A stretch of DNA of 64,000 nt. Origin: Pseudomonas putida S13.1.2. GTDB lineage: Bacteria; Pseudomonadota; Gammaproteobacteria; Pseudomonadales; Pseudomonadaceae. The stretch lies in assembly GCF_000498395.2 (NCBI RefSeq), contig NZ_CP010979.1, forward strand, positions 3,472,001 through 3,536,000, given 5' to 3'. Shown here in pieces: positions 34,930-42,616 of the stretch (positions within the stretch are counted from its first letter, which is position 1; every line of letters begins with the position of its first letter). The notes below the pieces were generated by a model. The model made no database searches and had not been told where the DNA came from. It was given only the letters and a program-made list of their open reading frames with translations. The position numbers were made by a program, and so were the translations under genes.

Positions 34930-35040
34930 GAGCGGCCTTGTGCCGCGAAAGGGGTGCAAAGCGCCCCCAGGACTTCAGCTTCGCCGCCTATATCGCCGGG
35001 GCCGCTCTGCGGCCCTTCGCGACACAAGGCCGCTCCTACA
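34925..35040. repeat. Paired inverted REP-like element (GCGGCCTTGTG type)
   Basis: TGTAGGAGCGGCCTTGTGCC and on to GCGAAAG is repeated inverted, ending CGCTCCTACA at 35040. It matches the type at 15985. Its left end overlaps the last codons and stop of the MFS gene. Confidence 0.85.
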
Positions 35041-35082
35041 GGGCCCGCACCGCGCATGCGGAGAAGGCCACACGGTATCGGC

Positions 35083-35844
35083 TCAGATCGCCGTGGCCCC
35101 GCCATCCACCGTCAAGCAATGCCCGGTGGTAAACGCCGCGCCATCGCTGCACAGGTACAGCACGGCGCTGGCAATTTCCTCAACCTTGCCAATGCGCCCC
35201 ACCGGGTGCATGGCGGCGGCGAACTCGGCCTTGCGTGGGTCGGCCTCGTAGGCGCGGCGGAACATGTCCGTGTCGATCACCGCCGGGCACACCGCATTCA
35301 CGCGGATGCCTTTCTTGGCGTATTCGATGGCCGCCGACTTGGTCAGGCCAATCACCGCGTGCTTGGAGGCGCTGTAGATACTCATCTTCGGCGCCGCCCC
35401 CAGCCCCGCTACCGACGCGGTATTGACGATCGCCCCACCGCCTTGAGCCAGCAGCAAGGGCAGCTGGTACTTCATGCACAACCACACGCCCTTCACGTTC
35501 ACGCCCATGATGGCATCAAACTGCGCCTCGCTGCCTTCGGCCAGGCGGTGTTGTTCTATCTCGATGCCGGCGTTGTTGAAGGCATAGTCCAGCCGGCCAA
35601 AGGCGGCGATCAGGCGCTCGTGCAACTGGCGCACCTCGGCATCGCGGGTAACGTCACAGGCGATGAACACAGCCTCGCCACCTGCGGCGTTAATCTGCGC
35701 CACCGTCGCCTCGCCGCCCAGCGGGTCGAGGTCGGCCACCACCACCTTCAGGCCCTCGCGGGCGAACGCCAGGGCCGTTGCCCGGCCTATGCCGGCAGCG
35801 CCGCCGGTGACCAGCGCTACCTGGCCGGAAAAGGTAATGCTCAT
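35083..35844 (-). CDS. Short-chain dehydrogenase/reductase
   Basis: A 253-residue classical SDR. Motifs: TGGAAGIG (residues 13-20), DxD acidic pair VVVADLDP (NAD preference likely), NNAG (about 91), catalytic Ser in NTASVAG and YSASK (about 157-161), and the closing GHCLTVDGG. AGGAG precedes the ATG at 35844. Similar proteins oxidise secondary alcohols, glucose or steroids; the substrate is unknown. It is divergent from the NADP-dependent oxidoreductase gene. Confidence 0.88.
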   Translation of the reverse strand: MSITFSGQVALVTGGAAGIGRATALAFAREGLKVVVADLDPLGGEATVAQINAAGGEAVFIACDVTRDAEVRQLHERLIAAFGRLDYAFNNAGIEIEQHRLAEGSEAQFDAIMGVNVKGVWLCMKYQLPLLLAQGGGAIVNTASVAGLGAAPKMSIYSASKHAVIGLTKSAAIEYAKKGIRVNAVCPAVIDTDMFRRAYEADPRKAEFAAAMHPVGRIGKVEEIASAVLYLCSDGAAFTTGHCLTVDGGATAI

Positions 35845-36019
35845 TGCGTGCTCCTGAGGGGATGCTGGGATTCAGAGCATAGTCAGCCACCGCCGGGCCG
35901 GGCAGCATCATCACACCAACGGTTGGGCTACCATGCTTGTCAGTGATGTTAACGACCTGCCTACATCAACAAGGTAGATTGAACGCCTAGCCTCTTCCAC
36001 TGCCCACAAGGACCCCTCC

Positions 36020-37021
36020 ATGACTCAGACCAACCGCCGCTTCCTGCTCGCCAAACGCCCGGTCGGCGCCGTGCGCCGTGATGACTTCACCTTCGAAAGC
36101 GTGCCCGCCGAACAACCCGGCGAAGGCCAGGTGCTGGTGCGCAACCTGTACCTGTCGCTGGACCCGGCCATGCGCGGCTGGATGAACGAAGGCAAATCCT
36201 ACATCCCCCCCGTCGCCCTGGGCCAGGTGATGCGGGCACTGGGCGTGGGCGAAGTGGTTGCCTCCAACCACCCGGCTTTCAAACCGGGCGACCACGTGAG
36301 CGGCGCCCTTGGCGTACAGGACTACTTCACCGGCGAGCCCCAGGGCCTGCACAAGATCGACCCCAACCTGGCGCCCCTGCCGCGCTACCTGTCGGCACTG
36401 GGCATGACCGGCATGACCGCCTACTTCGCCCTGCTGGAAGTTGGCCAGCCCAAGGCCGGTGAAACCGTGGTCATCTCCGGCGCGGCCGGTGCGGTGGGCA
36501 GCATTGTCGGGCAAATTGCCAAGGTCAAAGGCTGCCGCGTGGTCGGCATTGCCGGCGGCGCCGAGAAGTGCCAGTACCTGAAAGATGAACTGGGCTTTGA
36601 CGGCGTGATCGACTACAAGGCCGAAGACGTGCTGGCCGGCCTGAAGCGCGAATGCCCCAAAGGTGTGGACGTTTATTTTGACAACGTGGGCGGCGACATC
36701 CTCGATGCCGTGCTGACGCGCATCAACTTCAAGGCCCGCATCGTGATTTGCGGCGCGATCAGCCAGTACAACAACAAGGAAGCGGTAAAAGGCCCGGCCA
36801 ACTACCTGTCGCTGCTGGTGAACCGTGCCCGCATGGAAGGGTTTGTGGTGATGGACCATGCCAAGGACTACGGCAAGGCCGCGCTGGAGATGGCCGGGTG
36901 GCTGGCCAGTGGGCAGGTGAAGAGCAAGGAGGATGTGGTGGAGGGGCTGGAGACGTTCCCCGAGACGCTGCTGAAGCTGTTCAACGGGGAGAATTTTGGC
37001 AAGTTGGTGCTGAAGGTGTGA
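36020..37021 (+). CDS. NADPH-dependent 2-alkenal/curcumin reductase-like protein (MDR family)
   Basis: A 333-residue zinc-free medium-chain reductase. It contains the characteristic LSLDPAMRGWM near residue 52, the cofactor loop GAAGAVGS (about 155), and the C-terminal GLETFPETLLKLFNGENFGK. These match the CurA/leukotriene-B4 12-hydroxydehydrogenase group, which reduces carbon-carbon double bonds of enals and enones using NADPH. AAGGA precedes the ATG at 36020. It probably acts in cytosolic detoxification. Confidence 0.92.
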   Translation: MTQTNRRFLLAKRPVGAVRRDDFTFESVPAEQPGEGQVLVRNLYLSLDPAMRGWMNEGKSYIPPVALGQVMRALGVGEVVASNHPAFKPGDHVSGALGVQDYFTGEPQGLHKIDPNLAPLPRYLSALGMTGMTAYFALLEVGQPKAGETVVISGAAGAVGSIVGQIAKVKGCRVVGIAGGAEKCQYLKDELGFDGVIDYKAEDVLAGLKRECPKGVDVYFDNVGGDILDAVLTRINFKARIVICGAISQYNNKEAVKGPANYLSLLVNRARMEGFVVMDHAKDYGKAALEMAGWLASGQVKSKEDVVEGLETFPETLLKLFNGENFGKLVLKV

Positions 37022-37073
37022 CGTTGTGAGTTGCGCTTGGGGCTGAAAGCGCATGCCTTGAGGGGTTTAGCGT

Positions 37074-37115
37074 CTGTTAGATCGAGCGCCGCGCGGGCGG
37101 CGCTCGATCTAACAG
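37074..37115. repeat. Perfect 19-bp stem hairpin, dispersed-repeat type
   Basis: CTGTTAGATCGAGCGCCGC (37074-37092) pairs perfectly with the complementary copy at 37097-37115 around a 4-base loop. No T-run follows. It sits between the convergent oxidoreductase and pyrF genes and may be a REP-like element of another class. I remember similar GATCGAGCGCCGC hairpins in other P. putida genomes but cannot verify this here. Confidence 0.7.
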
Positions 37116-37167
37116 GCAAAGAAAATGCCCTGCCGGACCTTCCAGCCATCACACCTCATCCAGCCCG

Positions 37168-37197
37168 AAAAAAAAGGCCAGCACACGCGTGCTGGCC
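37168..37197 (-). terminator. Rho-independent terminator of pyrF
   Basis: On the minus strand, GGCCAGCAC/GTGCTGGCC (37176-37184 with 37189-37197) is followed by a run of eight T. It lies 21 bases after the pyrF stop. The plus-strand side also has TCTTTC and could act in both directions. Confidence 0.85.
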
Positions 37198-37217
37198 TCT
37201 TTCATTACCGCGGGCTT

Positions 37218-37919
37218 TTACCCACGGATTTCTGCAACCACCGCCGCCAGCGCTTGCGACGGGTTTGCGGCCTGGCTGATCGGCCGGCCGATCACCAGGT
37301 AGTCCGAACCCGCATCCAGTGCCTGGCGCGGGGTGAGGATGCGGCGCTGGTCATCCTGCGCGCTACCCGCCGGGCGAATGCCCGGGGTTACCAGTTGCAG
37401 CGAGGGGTGCGCCGCCTTCAGCGCCGGGGCCTCCAGCGCCGAGCACACCAAACCGTCCATGCCCGCCTTTTGCGCCAGCGCCGCCAGGCGCAGCACCTGC
37501 TCTTGCGGGTCGACATCCAGGCCAATGCCGGCCAGGTCTTCACGCTCCATGCTGGTCAGCACGGTCACGCCAATCAGCAAAGGCTGCGGGCCGCTGCGCT
37601 TGGCCAGCTCTTCACGGCAGGCGGCCATCATGCGCAGGCCACCGGAGCAATGCACGTTCACCATCCACACCCCCATCTCGGCGGCAGCCTTTACCGCCAT
37701 GGCCGTGGTGTTGGGGATGTCGTGGAACTTGAGGTCCAGGAACACTTCGAAGCCCTTGTCGCACAGGGTTTCGACAATGCCCGAAGCGCTGCTGGTGAAC
37801 AGCTCCTTGCCAACCTTCACCCGGCACAGCGCGGGGTCTAGCTGGTCAGCCAGCTTCAGGGCGGCCTCACGGGTAGGGAAATCCAGGGCGACGATCAGGG
37901 GCGTCTGGCAGGCGGACAT
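37218..37919 (-). CDS. pyrF: Orotidine 5'-phosphate decarboxylase
   Basis: A 233-residue TIM-barrel enzyme that forms UMP from OMP, the last step of de novo pyrimidine synthesis. The catalytic D-K-D network is in [13 protein letters not shown] (about residues 58-70), with IVALDFP at the N-terminus and the phosphate-binding LVTPGIRP (about 180) and YLVIGRPIS (about 210). The length is standard. The ATG at 37919 is taken. It is a single-gene unit closed by its own terminator. Confidence 0.97.
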   Translation of the reverse strand: MSACQTPLIVALDFPTREAALKLADQLDPALCRVKVGKELFTSSASGIVETLCDKGFEVFLDLKFHDIPNTTAMAVKAAAEMGVWMVNVHCSGGLRMMAACREELAKRSGPQPLLIGVTVLTSMEREDLAGIGLDVDPQEQVLRLAALAQKAGMDGLVCSALEAPALKAAHPSLQLVTPGIRPAGSAQDDQRRILTPRQALDAGSDYLVIGRPISQAANPSQALAAVVAEIRG

Positions 37920-38080
37920 GGGCAGGGTCTCTTGGCAAGTCGAAAACGGCGCGCATTGTAAACGAAGTGACGCAGGCTTTGGGGCCCGCGGGTCACCGAA
38001 TTGCCCGGCAATCGTGGCTCACATGCAACGGCCCATCACCCACCGCCCCTGCCGCACAGAAAACAGCGCCCCTGTGTGAG

Positions 38081-38165
38081 CAACTGCCTCACACAAAACC
38101 AAAAAGCTAGCGCGATCACTGCAACAACTGCCTTGCACAGCACCTAAACGCTAGCGCGATCACTG
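38081..38165. repeat. Tandem near-duplicate of about 41 bases
   Basis: A segment beginning CAACTGCCT and ending GCTAGCGCGATCACTG occurs at 38081-38121 and again at 38125-38165. The two copies differ at a few bases in the middle. The second copy runs straight into a single REP arm. The function is unknown. Confidence 0.65.
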
Positions 38166-38190
38166 TGGGAGCGGGCTTGCCCCGCGAACA
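38165..38190. repeat. Single (unpaired) REP arm
   Basis: TGTGGGAGCGGGCTTGCCCC and on to GCGAA occurs once, with no inverted partner nearby. It is followed by a small CGGGCGCAGCCCG hairpin. A further degraded piece (CTTGCCCCGCGAAGCAGGCA) is at about 38591. Confidence 0.7.
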
Positions 38191-38386
38191 CGGGCGCAGC
38201 CCGTGCCATCCCCCGCGCAGCATGCTCCGCAAGCAGGCGCCACCAACCCCTGTTATCACCGCAATCTCCACAAGGACCCAGACAAGCCCGCCAGCTGCGC
38301 GATCTCCTATAATTGAACCAACGGAACGGGTAATCGCTCAAATTTCGTACAAGCTTCACCCATGGCCCGATCAAAGGAGAACGACA

Positions 38387-38554
38387 ATGCCCTGGTATGC
38401 CTGGCTGATACTTATCATAGCCCTCGGGTCCATCGTCGGCGGGTTGATGATGCTGCGCGACACGGCAAAAAAACTGCCGCTGACCGATGAGCAACTGCGC
38501 AAGGTACATGAGCGCAATGCCGAGGCGGACGCCAAAGACGCCCAAGACCGCTAG
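38387..38554 (+). CDS. DUF2897-family small membrane protein
   Basis: A 55-residue protein with one N-terminal membrane helix (MPWYAWLILIIALGSIVGGL) and a charged cytoplasmic tail with KLPLTDEQLRKV. This matches the DUF2897 family of Gammaproteobacteria, whose role is unknown. AAGGAG at 38374-38379 supports the ATG at 38387. It lies between pyrF and comEA, a neighbourhood that I recall being conserved in Pseudomonas. Confidence 0.85.
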   Translation: MPWYAWLILIIALGSIVGGLMMLRDTAKKLPLTDEQLRKVHERNAEADAKDAQDR

Positions 38555-38672
38555 AACACCCAGCCCTCAAGTGGTCATTATGCGAACGGCCTTGCCCCGC
38601 GAAGCAGGCAAGGCTGTGCCTTTCCAGCCAGGGTAAAGACCGGGCCAGGGCAGCGCCCCAGCCCCTGCCCTT

Positions 38673-39008
38673 TTATTCCACCATCACCTTGTCCCGATTA
38701 CGTTCCAGCAACGCATTGCCTATACCCTTTATCTCCAGCAGCTCATCCACCGAAGCAAACGGCCCATTGGCTTCGCGGTAGGCCACGATAGCCTCCGCCT
38801 TGGCCTTGCCAATGCCGTTCAGCTCCTTTTGCAGGGTCAGTGCATCCGCCGTGTTCAAGTCCAGCCTAGGCGCCTGCTGTGCCTGTACCTGGGCCACCAC
38901 CGGCACAGGTTCGGCCACTGCCGTGGCGCTGGCCGGGGCGGCGCTAATGGAGAAAGACAAACTGGCGAACAGCGGCAGCAGCAGGTACGACAGAACGTTA
39001 TTGCGCAT
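38673..39008 (-). CDS. comEA: ComEA-family helix-hairpin-helix protein
   Basis: A 111-residue exported DNA-binding-type protein. A signal peptide (about 1-25) and a low-complexity Ala/Val/Gln linker are followed by the domain LDLNTADALTLQKELNGIGK, with two helix-hairpin-helix motifs (GIGKAKAEAI and GIGNALLER). ComEA proteins bind incoming DNA in the periplasm during natural transformation, though the family is also present in non-competent species. AAGGAG precedes the ATG at 39008 by 8 bases; a GTG three codons earlier is too close to it. Confidence 0.9.
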   Translation of the reverse strand: MRNNVLSYLLLPLFASLSFSISAAPASATAVAEPVPVVAQVQAQQAPRLDLNTADALTLQKELNGIGKAKAEAIVAYREANGPFASVDELLEIKGIGNALLERNRDKVMVE

Positions 39009-39460
39009 GGTCAACACTCCTTGGATTGGTCATTTTTGCAGCCGTTTTCCTTCGGCTGCGCAACCAACCCTAGCGGCTAACCCGGCAGCAATACACCCAA
39101 CAACCCCGGCGAATGGTTACCGGATCGGTCAGCAAAACGGTCAGCTTCGCCCACCCACCAACAGCGGCCATTCCCCCCGGTTGGCCAGGGCCCTGCGCCT
39201 GTAGCCAGATCCCCGTTTACCGCGTAGCCCCTGCCCACCAACGCCCGGCCATTCTCCTACACCACCCGCCGAACAAGGCCCGCCCCGTGAACTGCCCTCC
39301 CCCGGGCGCACACCCAATCGGGCTGCCGTCGCACCGCGCCAGACGCGTCAGACTTTCCTGAAACCTTGCCCCCGCCTCTTCAGTTGGGAGCAACAAGCGA
39401 ACTATCCTACACGCCAGTCAGAAGCAGCTGAATTGTCGGGGAAATGCCCCAGGGATAACT
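39009..39460. other. Intergenic region, pyrimidine-rich, no supported gene
   Basis: This long stretch is rich in C and poor in credible start sites. It contains a GCAGCCG-TTTTCCTT-CGGCTGC hairpin near 39041 and a GGGG-AAAT-(G)CCCC hairpin near 39439. It separates comEA from the structured leader of the DUF3077 gene and presumably holds both promoters. Confidence 0.4.
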
Positions 39461-39463
39461 TCA

Positions 39464-39622
39464 CCGGGTCGCCATGTTGGGGACCGGGTGTGAGAACCTG
39501 ATGCGAGTTACCTGGCTTGCCTGTCATGGCGGTCGTACGCGGGCAGACTTCGGTCTGGCCGGGCTTTGTAGCTCCCTCGGTTTCTCACCCCGTGTACGAC
39601 TGCCGCCCTGGTCCGTGAGAAA
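39464..39622 (+). ncRNA. Structured 5' leader upstream of a DUF3077 gene
   Basis: A 16-bp helix joins 39528-39543 to 39589-39604 with only two G-U pairs. Inside it are a UUCG-capped hairpin CAGAC-TTCG-GTCTG (39544-39557) and a second hairpin (about 39559-39580), giving a junction. A separate GGTC..GACC hairpin lies at 39467-39485. TTTCTCAC (39581-39588) can pair either with GTGAGAAA (39615-39622) or nearly with GTGAGAAC (39490-39497), so alternative folds are possible. The ribosome site at 39648 lies just downstream. It is a candidate cis-regulatory RNA. Confidence 0.55.
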
Positions 39623-39660
39623 GATTCGCGTGGCAGTTCCACTTATCAGGAGCTACTACC

Positions 39661-39936
39661 ATGGAAAAAAACGACCCATCCCCCATCCTTACCGCAGGCA
39701 TCGAAACCTTCCTCGAAGCCGGCAACCCCACCCTGGACCTGCTCCGCGTCCAGCCCGGCGTCCCCGTCGATGATGCCTATGAACACGTCTCGGTCCTGCT
39801 GGGCTACTGCAAGCACCTGGTGCGCGAAGGCGACATGGAAGACGACCACAAAATGCTGGGCGCAGCCGATTACCTGCTGGCCATGGCCAAAGCACTGATG
39901 AACGACATCGAGATAGCGAAGAACAAGCGCCATTGA
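39661..39936 (+). CDS. DUF3077-family protein
   Basis: A 91-residue acidic soluble protein. The block LLRVQPGVPVDDAYEHVSVL and the ending LGAADYLLAMAKALMNDIE match the DUF3077 family, found mostly in Pseudomonas and often in several copies per genome. The function is unknown. AGGAG at 39648-39652 supports the ATG at 39661. A long structured leader precedes the gene and may control its translation or transcription. Confidence 0.8.
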   Translation: MEKNDPSPILTAGIETFLEAGNPTLDLLRVQPGVPVDDAYEHVSVLLGYCKHLVREGDMEDDHKMLGAADYLLAMAKALMNDIEIAKNKRH

Positions 39937-40096
39937 TGGCGCTATCCCAAGCCCCGGCGAGGCTGCGCGGCGCTTGCCGCGAGATGGGGTAGGCAATGTC
40001 GGCAGGAGTTTTGTGAAAGCAGGCTTTGTGGGGAGTCGACCTTATGGCAGCAGGCTTGCCCTACGAACTTACGAAAACAGCCTCGCCCCGCAAACT

Positions 40097-40140
40097 GGTA
40101 GGCGCGGGCTTGCCCCGCGAACACCGGCACAGCCGGTGCC
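40097..40140. repeat. Single REP arm with adjacent hairpin
   Basis: GGTAGGCGCGGGCTTGCCCC and on to GCGA is followed directly by CACCGGC-ACA-GCCGGTG. No inverted partner is present. This is the last REP-like unit in the window; none is seen in the capsule locus. Confidence 0.65.
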
Positions 40141-40188
40141 ATCCCCCACAGCACTACAAAGCATCACAGCGCCCCTGCAGCCCGCCCT

Positions 40189-40902
40189 TCAAATCACTGT
40201 CCGCGGATAAACACTGATAAAGGCAGAAATAGCAATCGCATCCCCATCATCAACTTTCACCCGCGGGCTCTGCCCCGAGCGTTTGATATCGGTTGCAAAC
40301 TCAGCCGTCTTGAACGCCTGCTCCAGCTCGTCACTGCCCGTACCGGCATAAACAACCACTTGGGTCCCGGTATTTTGCTTCTGCAGTTGCAGCTGTTTGA
40401 TCTGTACCTGTACCCCTGCCTTGGTCAGCGCAACGGCAATCTCCTTGGCAAAGCGAACAGCTTCCTTGTCATCCTTGTGGATATTCAGCAATACCACTGG
40501 CGCCAGTGTTTTAGCCTTCAACTCGCCCGCCAATGCCTTGAAGGCGTCATGCGCCTGCGGCGTCAGCGCCCTGGGCTTAAGGCTGGCCTCCAGCTTGAGC
40601 CGCTCGGCCCTTTCGCGCTCCAGTTCGGCCCTTAGAGCGTCGTTCTGCTCCATGAGCTGCTCGATCTCCAACTGAGCCTGCACGTCCGACTCATTGACGA
40701 CCGTAACCGCCTGTGGGGCCCGCGCAACGATCACTTCGGAATGCTGGTTTTTCACATCCGAGGTCATATGGGCAAGGATCATTGCACTCGCCGCGATCAA
40801 GGCCGCGATTACCGCAGTGGCAGAGGCTATGGCATGGATAAGGCTGGCTGTGTCTGCTGAAATATCAGGCATAAACAACTTCTTGACGTTGTGGATGTTC
40901 AT
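40189..40902 (-). CDS. Membrane-anchored coiled-coil protein of unknown function
   Basis: A 237-residue protein. One membrane helix (about residues 23-44, IHAIASATAVIAALIAASAM) is followed by a long charged segment with heptad-like Leu/Glu/Arg spacing (about 72-105, likely coiled coil), then a compact mixed domain (about 120-237). The ATG at 40902 has only a weak ribosome site, and an ATG at 40872 is also possible. No family was recognised. It lies between the core region and the capsule island. Confidence 0.65.
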   Translation of the reverse strand: MNIHNVKKLFMPDISADTASLIHAIASATAVIAALIAASAMILAHMTSDVKNQHSEVIVARAPQAVTVVNESDVQAQLEIEQLMEQNDALRAELERERAERLKLEASLKPRALTPQAHDAFKALAGELKAKTLAPVVLLNIHKDDKEAVRFAKEIAVALTKAGVQVQIKQLQLQKQNTGTQVVVYAGTGSDELEQAFKTAEFATDIKRSGQSPRVKVDDGDAIAISAFISVYPRTVI

Positions 40903-41811
40903 CGTTTCACGGTCAGGCAGGCGTGCCGGGCAGGTGCCCCGGTACGGGTACAAGGCGAGCCACAAGGCTAGCGAGGCCTGGCAGAGTGCCATAATTTTGC
41001 GGATTTTGCTGAAAAACAGATTGATTTCGCGACCAATGTCGAAGCTCTGCCTGCCCTTGGCGTTACGCAGTCTGTAGCAGATAAACGGTCCTTTGGGCTA
41101 GTTAGCCGCACACAGAAGAATGTCAGAGCAGGAGCGAAGGCCATGCGCAAAGTATATAGAGGCTCTGTTTCGTTTCGAGCGGCACTACCTGCGAACTCCG
41201 GTACAGTCGGTGCACTCAGCGTGTAGCCCAGTCAGAGCTGCCGATTCCCCCCCAACCCCAATCGGGGGATGTTTCGAAAATCAATAATGCAAGGGTTATC
41301 GCCAAGCCCCGTATGCAAAGAACGCTCTGAGTACTGTAGCTGCCTGATTGCAGGTAGCTGAAAGCAGCTACCTCTGCGAAGAGGGTTCGGTCATCCTGGC
41401 TTGGGGACTGCATAACCCCTACTCTCGAAGGCAAAATAGCCCCGAGCATCACTGCTCGCCGGCGCATTTCATTACTCAGTATGAATCCCATTCACCTCCC
41501 CAAGCGCCTTTCAGCGTAGCTGTGAAGCACCTAGGGTGAGAAGAATCTGTCGGCTCACACCTTTGCAAGATGGAGTCAATGTGCCATCATCGAATCGATT
41601 GCCATTCGTCTCTAATATGGCCAAAGGATTAGAACTTTCGGCAGCATTTGCTGTGCCTCGCTTGACGCTTATGCCGCCGACGCTTACCCTCTCGCCCCTT
41701 AGAACAGGGAAGTGTCCGGAAAAATCCGTCTTAAATCGCCTGGAGGCGAGCCTTTCCTGAAGATGAATTCCGGCGTGCCTAGGCGCGCTGCATTGCTTTG
41801 CGGTCGCCATC
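40903..41811. other. 909-base region without a supported gene, capsule locus border
   Basis: No frame here has a credible start, ribosome site or recognisable product. It contains a perfect hairpin at 41352-41373. The promoter of the kps operon should lie towards the right end; a weak TTGACG at about 41663 with TACCCT 17 bases later is only a poor match. No JUMPstart/ops (GGCGGTAG) element was found. Confidence 0.45.
41352..41373. other. Hairpin AGGTAGCTG-AAAG-CAGCTACCT
   Basis: A perfect 9-bp stem with a 4-base loop lies in the gene-free region before the kps operon. A further GTAGCTG copy lies at 41336-41342. It could be part of a small RNA or an operator; no T-run follows. Confidence 0.4.
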
Positions 41812-42603
41812 TTGAAAGCTCGTTCGTCTCTACAGATTCAGAAATCGGTCATCTTCGCCCTCGTGCTTCGCGAGGCGCGGTCTCGCGTTGGCGATAGTCG
41901 CCTGGGAGCCTTGTGGCTGCTGCTCGAGCCCGTCTGCCACCTCCTTATCTTCTCTATCCTGTTTGCAATGCTCCGCACCCGCACCGTCGCTGACGTCGAG
42001 TATCCCGTATTCGTCTTAGTCGGCATGGCTCCGTTTTTGCTTTATCGAAATACGGCGTTGCGCTTGATGGATAGCTTGCGCGAAAACCGATCACTCTTTG
42101 GATACAAACAAATTAAGCCACTCGATACATATGTAGCGCGAGTGATAGTAGAAACATGCATTAGCGCAACTGTCTATGCCATTTTGGTATTTGGCTTTGC
42201 ATGGTTCGGTTTTAACATGTCGGTGCACAGCCCCCTGCAATGGGTGATGACACTAACCTTGGGGCTTTTCTTTGCGTTTGGCTTAGGCATGTTTTTCGCC
42301 ATGCTCACTCATGCGCTTCCGAGCATTAAAATAATTATCAGAATGGCATTCTTCCCGCTGTATTTTATCTCTGGCGTATTAATTCCACCCGCCTACCTAC
42401 CCCCGGCGATGATGCCAGCACTTCTATTGAACCCATTCCTGCACCTGCTGGAACTTATTCGCGCCGAGGTTCTGCCGAATTACGTCCCAGTCGACGGCGT
42501 TTCCGAAGCTTATGTTGTCACAGTCACTGTAGTACTAATGTTCCTGTCGCTTGGCGCCTATCGCGCTCGCAGGATGCACCTCATTTCCACCAAGAACGGT
42601 TGA
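41812..42603 (+). CDS. kpsM: Capsule export ABC transporter, permease subunit
   Basis: A 263-residue inner-membrane protein with six predicted helices, closely resembling E. coli KpsM along its length (QKSVIFALVLREARSRVG..RLGALWLLLEP, FLLYRN, PLDTYVARVIVET, PLYFISGVLIP, NPFLHLLELIRAEVLPNY). With KpsT it exports group 2 capsule across the inner membrane. No ATG exists in frame between the stop at 41764 and the conserved region, so the TTG at 41812, which aligns with the KpsM start, is used. No clear ribosome site is seen. First gene of the kps operon. Confidence 0.9.
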   Translation: MKARSSLQIQKSVIFALVLREARSRVGDSRLGALWLLLEPVCHLLIFSILFAMLRTRTVADVEYPVFVLVGMAPFLLYRNTALRLMDSLRENRSLFGYKQIKPLDTYVARVIVETCISATVYAILVFGFAWFGFNMSVHSPLQWVMTLTLGLFFAFGLGMFFAMLTHALPSIKIIIRMAFFPLYFISGVLIPPAYLPPAMMPALLLNPFLHLLELIRAEVLPNYVPVDGVSEAYVVTVTVVLMFLSLGAYRARRMHLISTKNG

Positions 42604-42616
42604 GTACGGGTCAAAC

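Noticed and set aside
949-35040. Repeated palindromic units as a possible CRISPR array
   Set aside because: The units are dispersed inverted pairs between genes, with no regular spacers and no cas genes. They are REP elements.
39421-39480. Sequence CCCCAGGGATAACTTC reminiscent of a 23S rRNA segment
   Set aside because: The resemblance is limited to a few bases. No surrounding 23S sequence or rRNA operon context exists, so it is read as part of the DUF3077 leader region.
41600-41811. Possible JUMPstart/ops element before the kps operon
   Set aside because: No GGCGGTAG-like sequence was found on the plus strand, so RfaH-type control is not supported.
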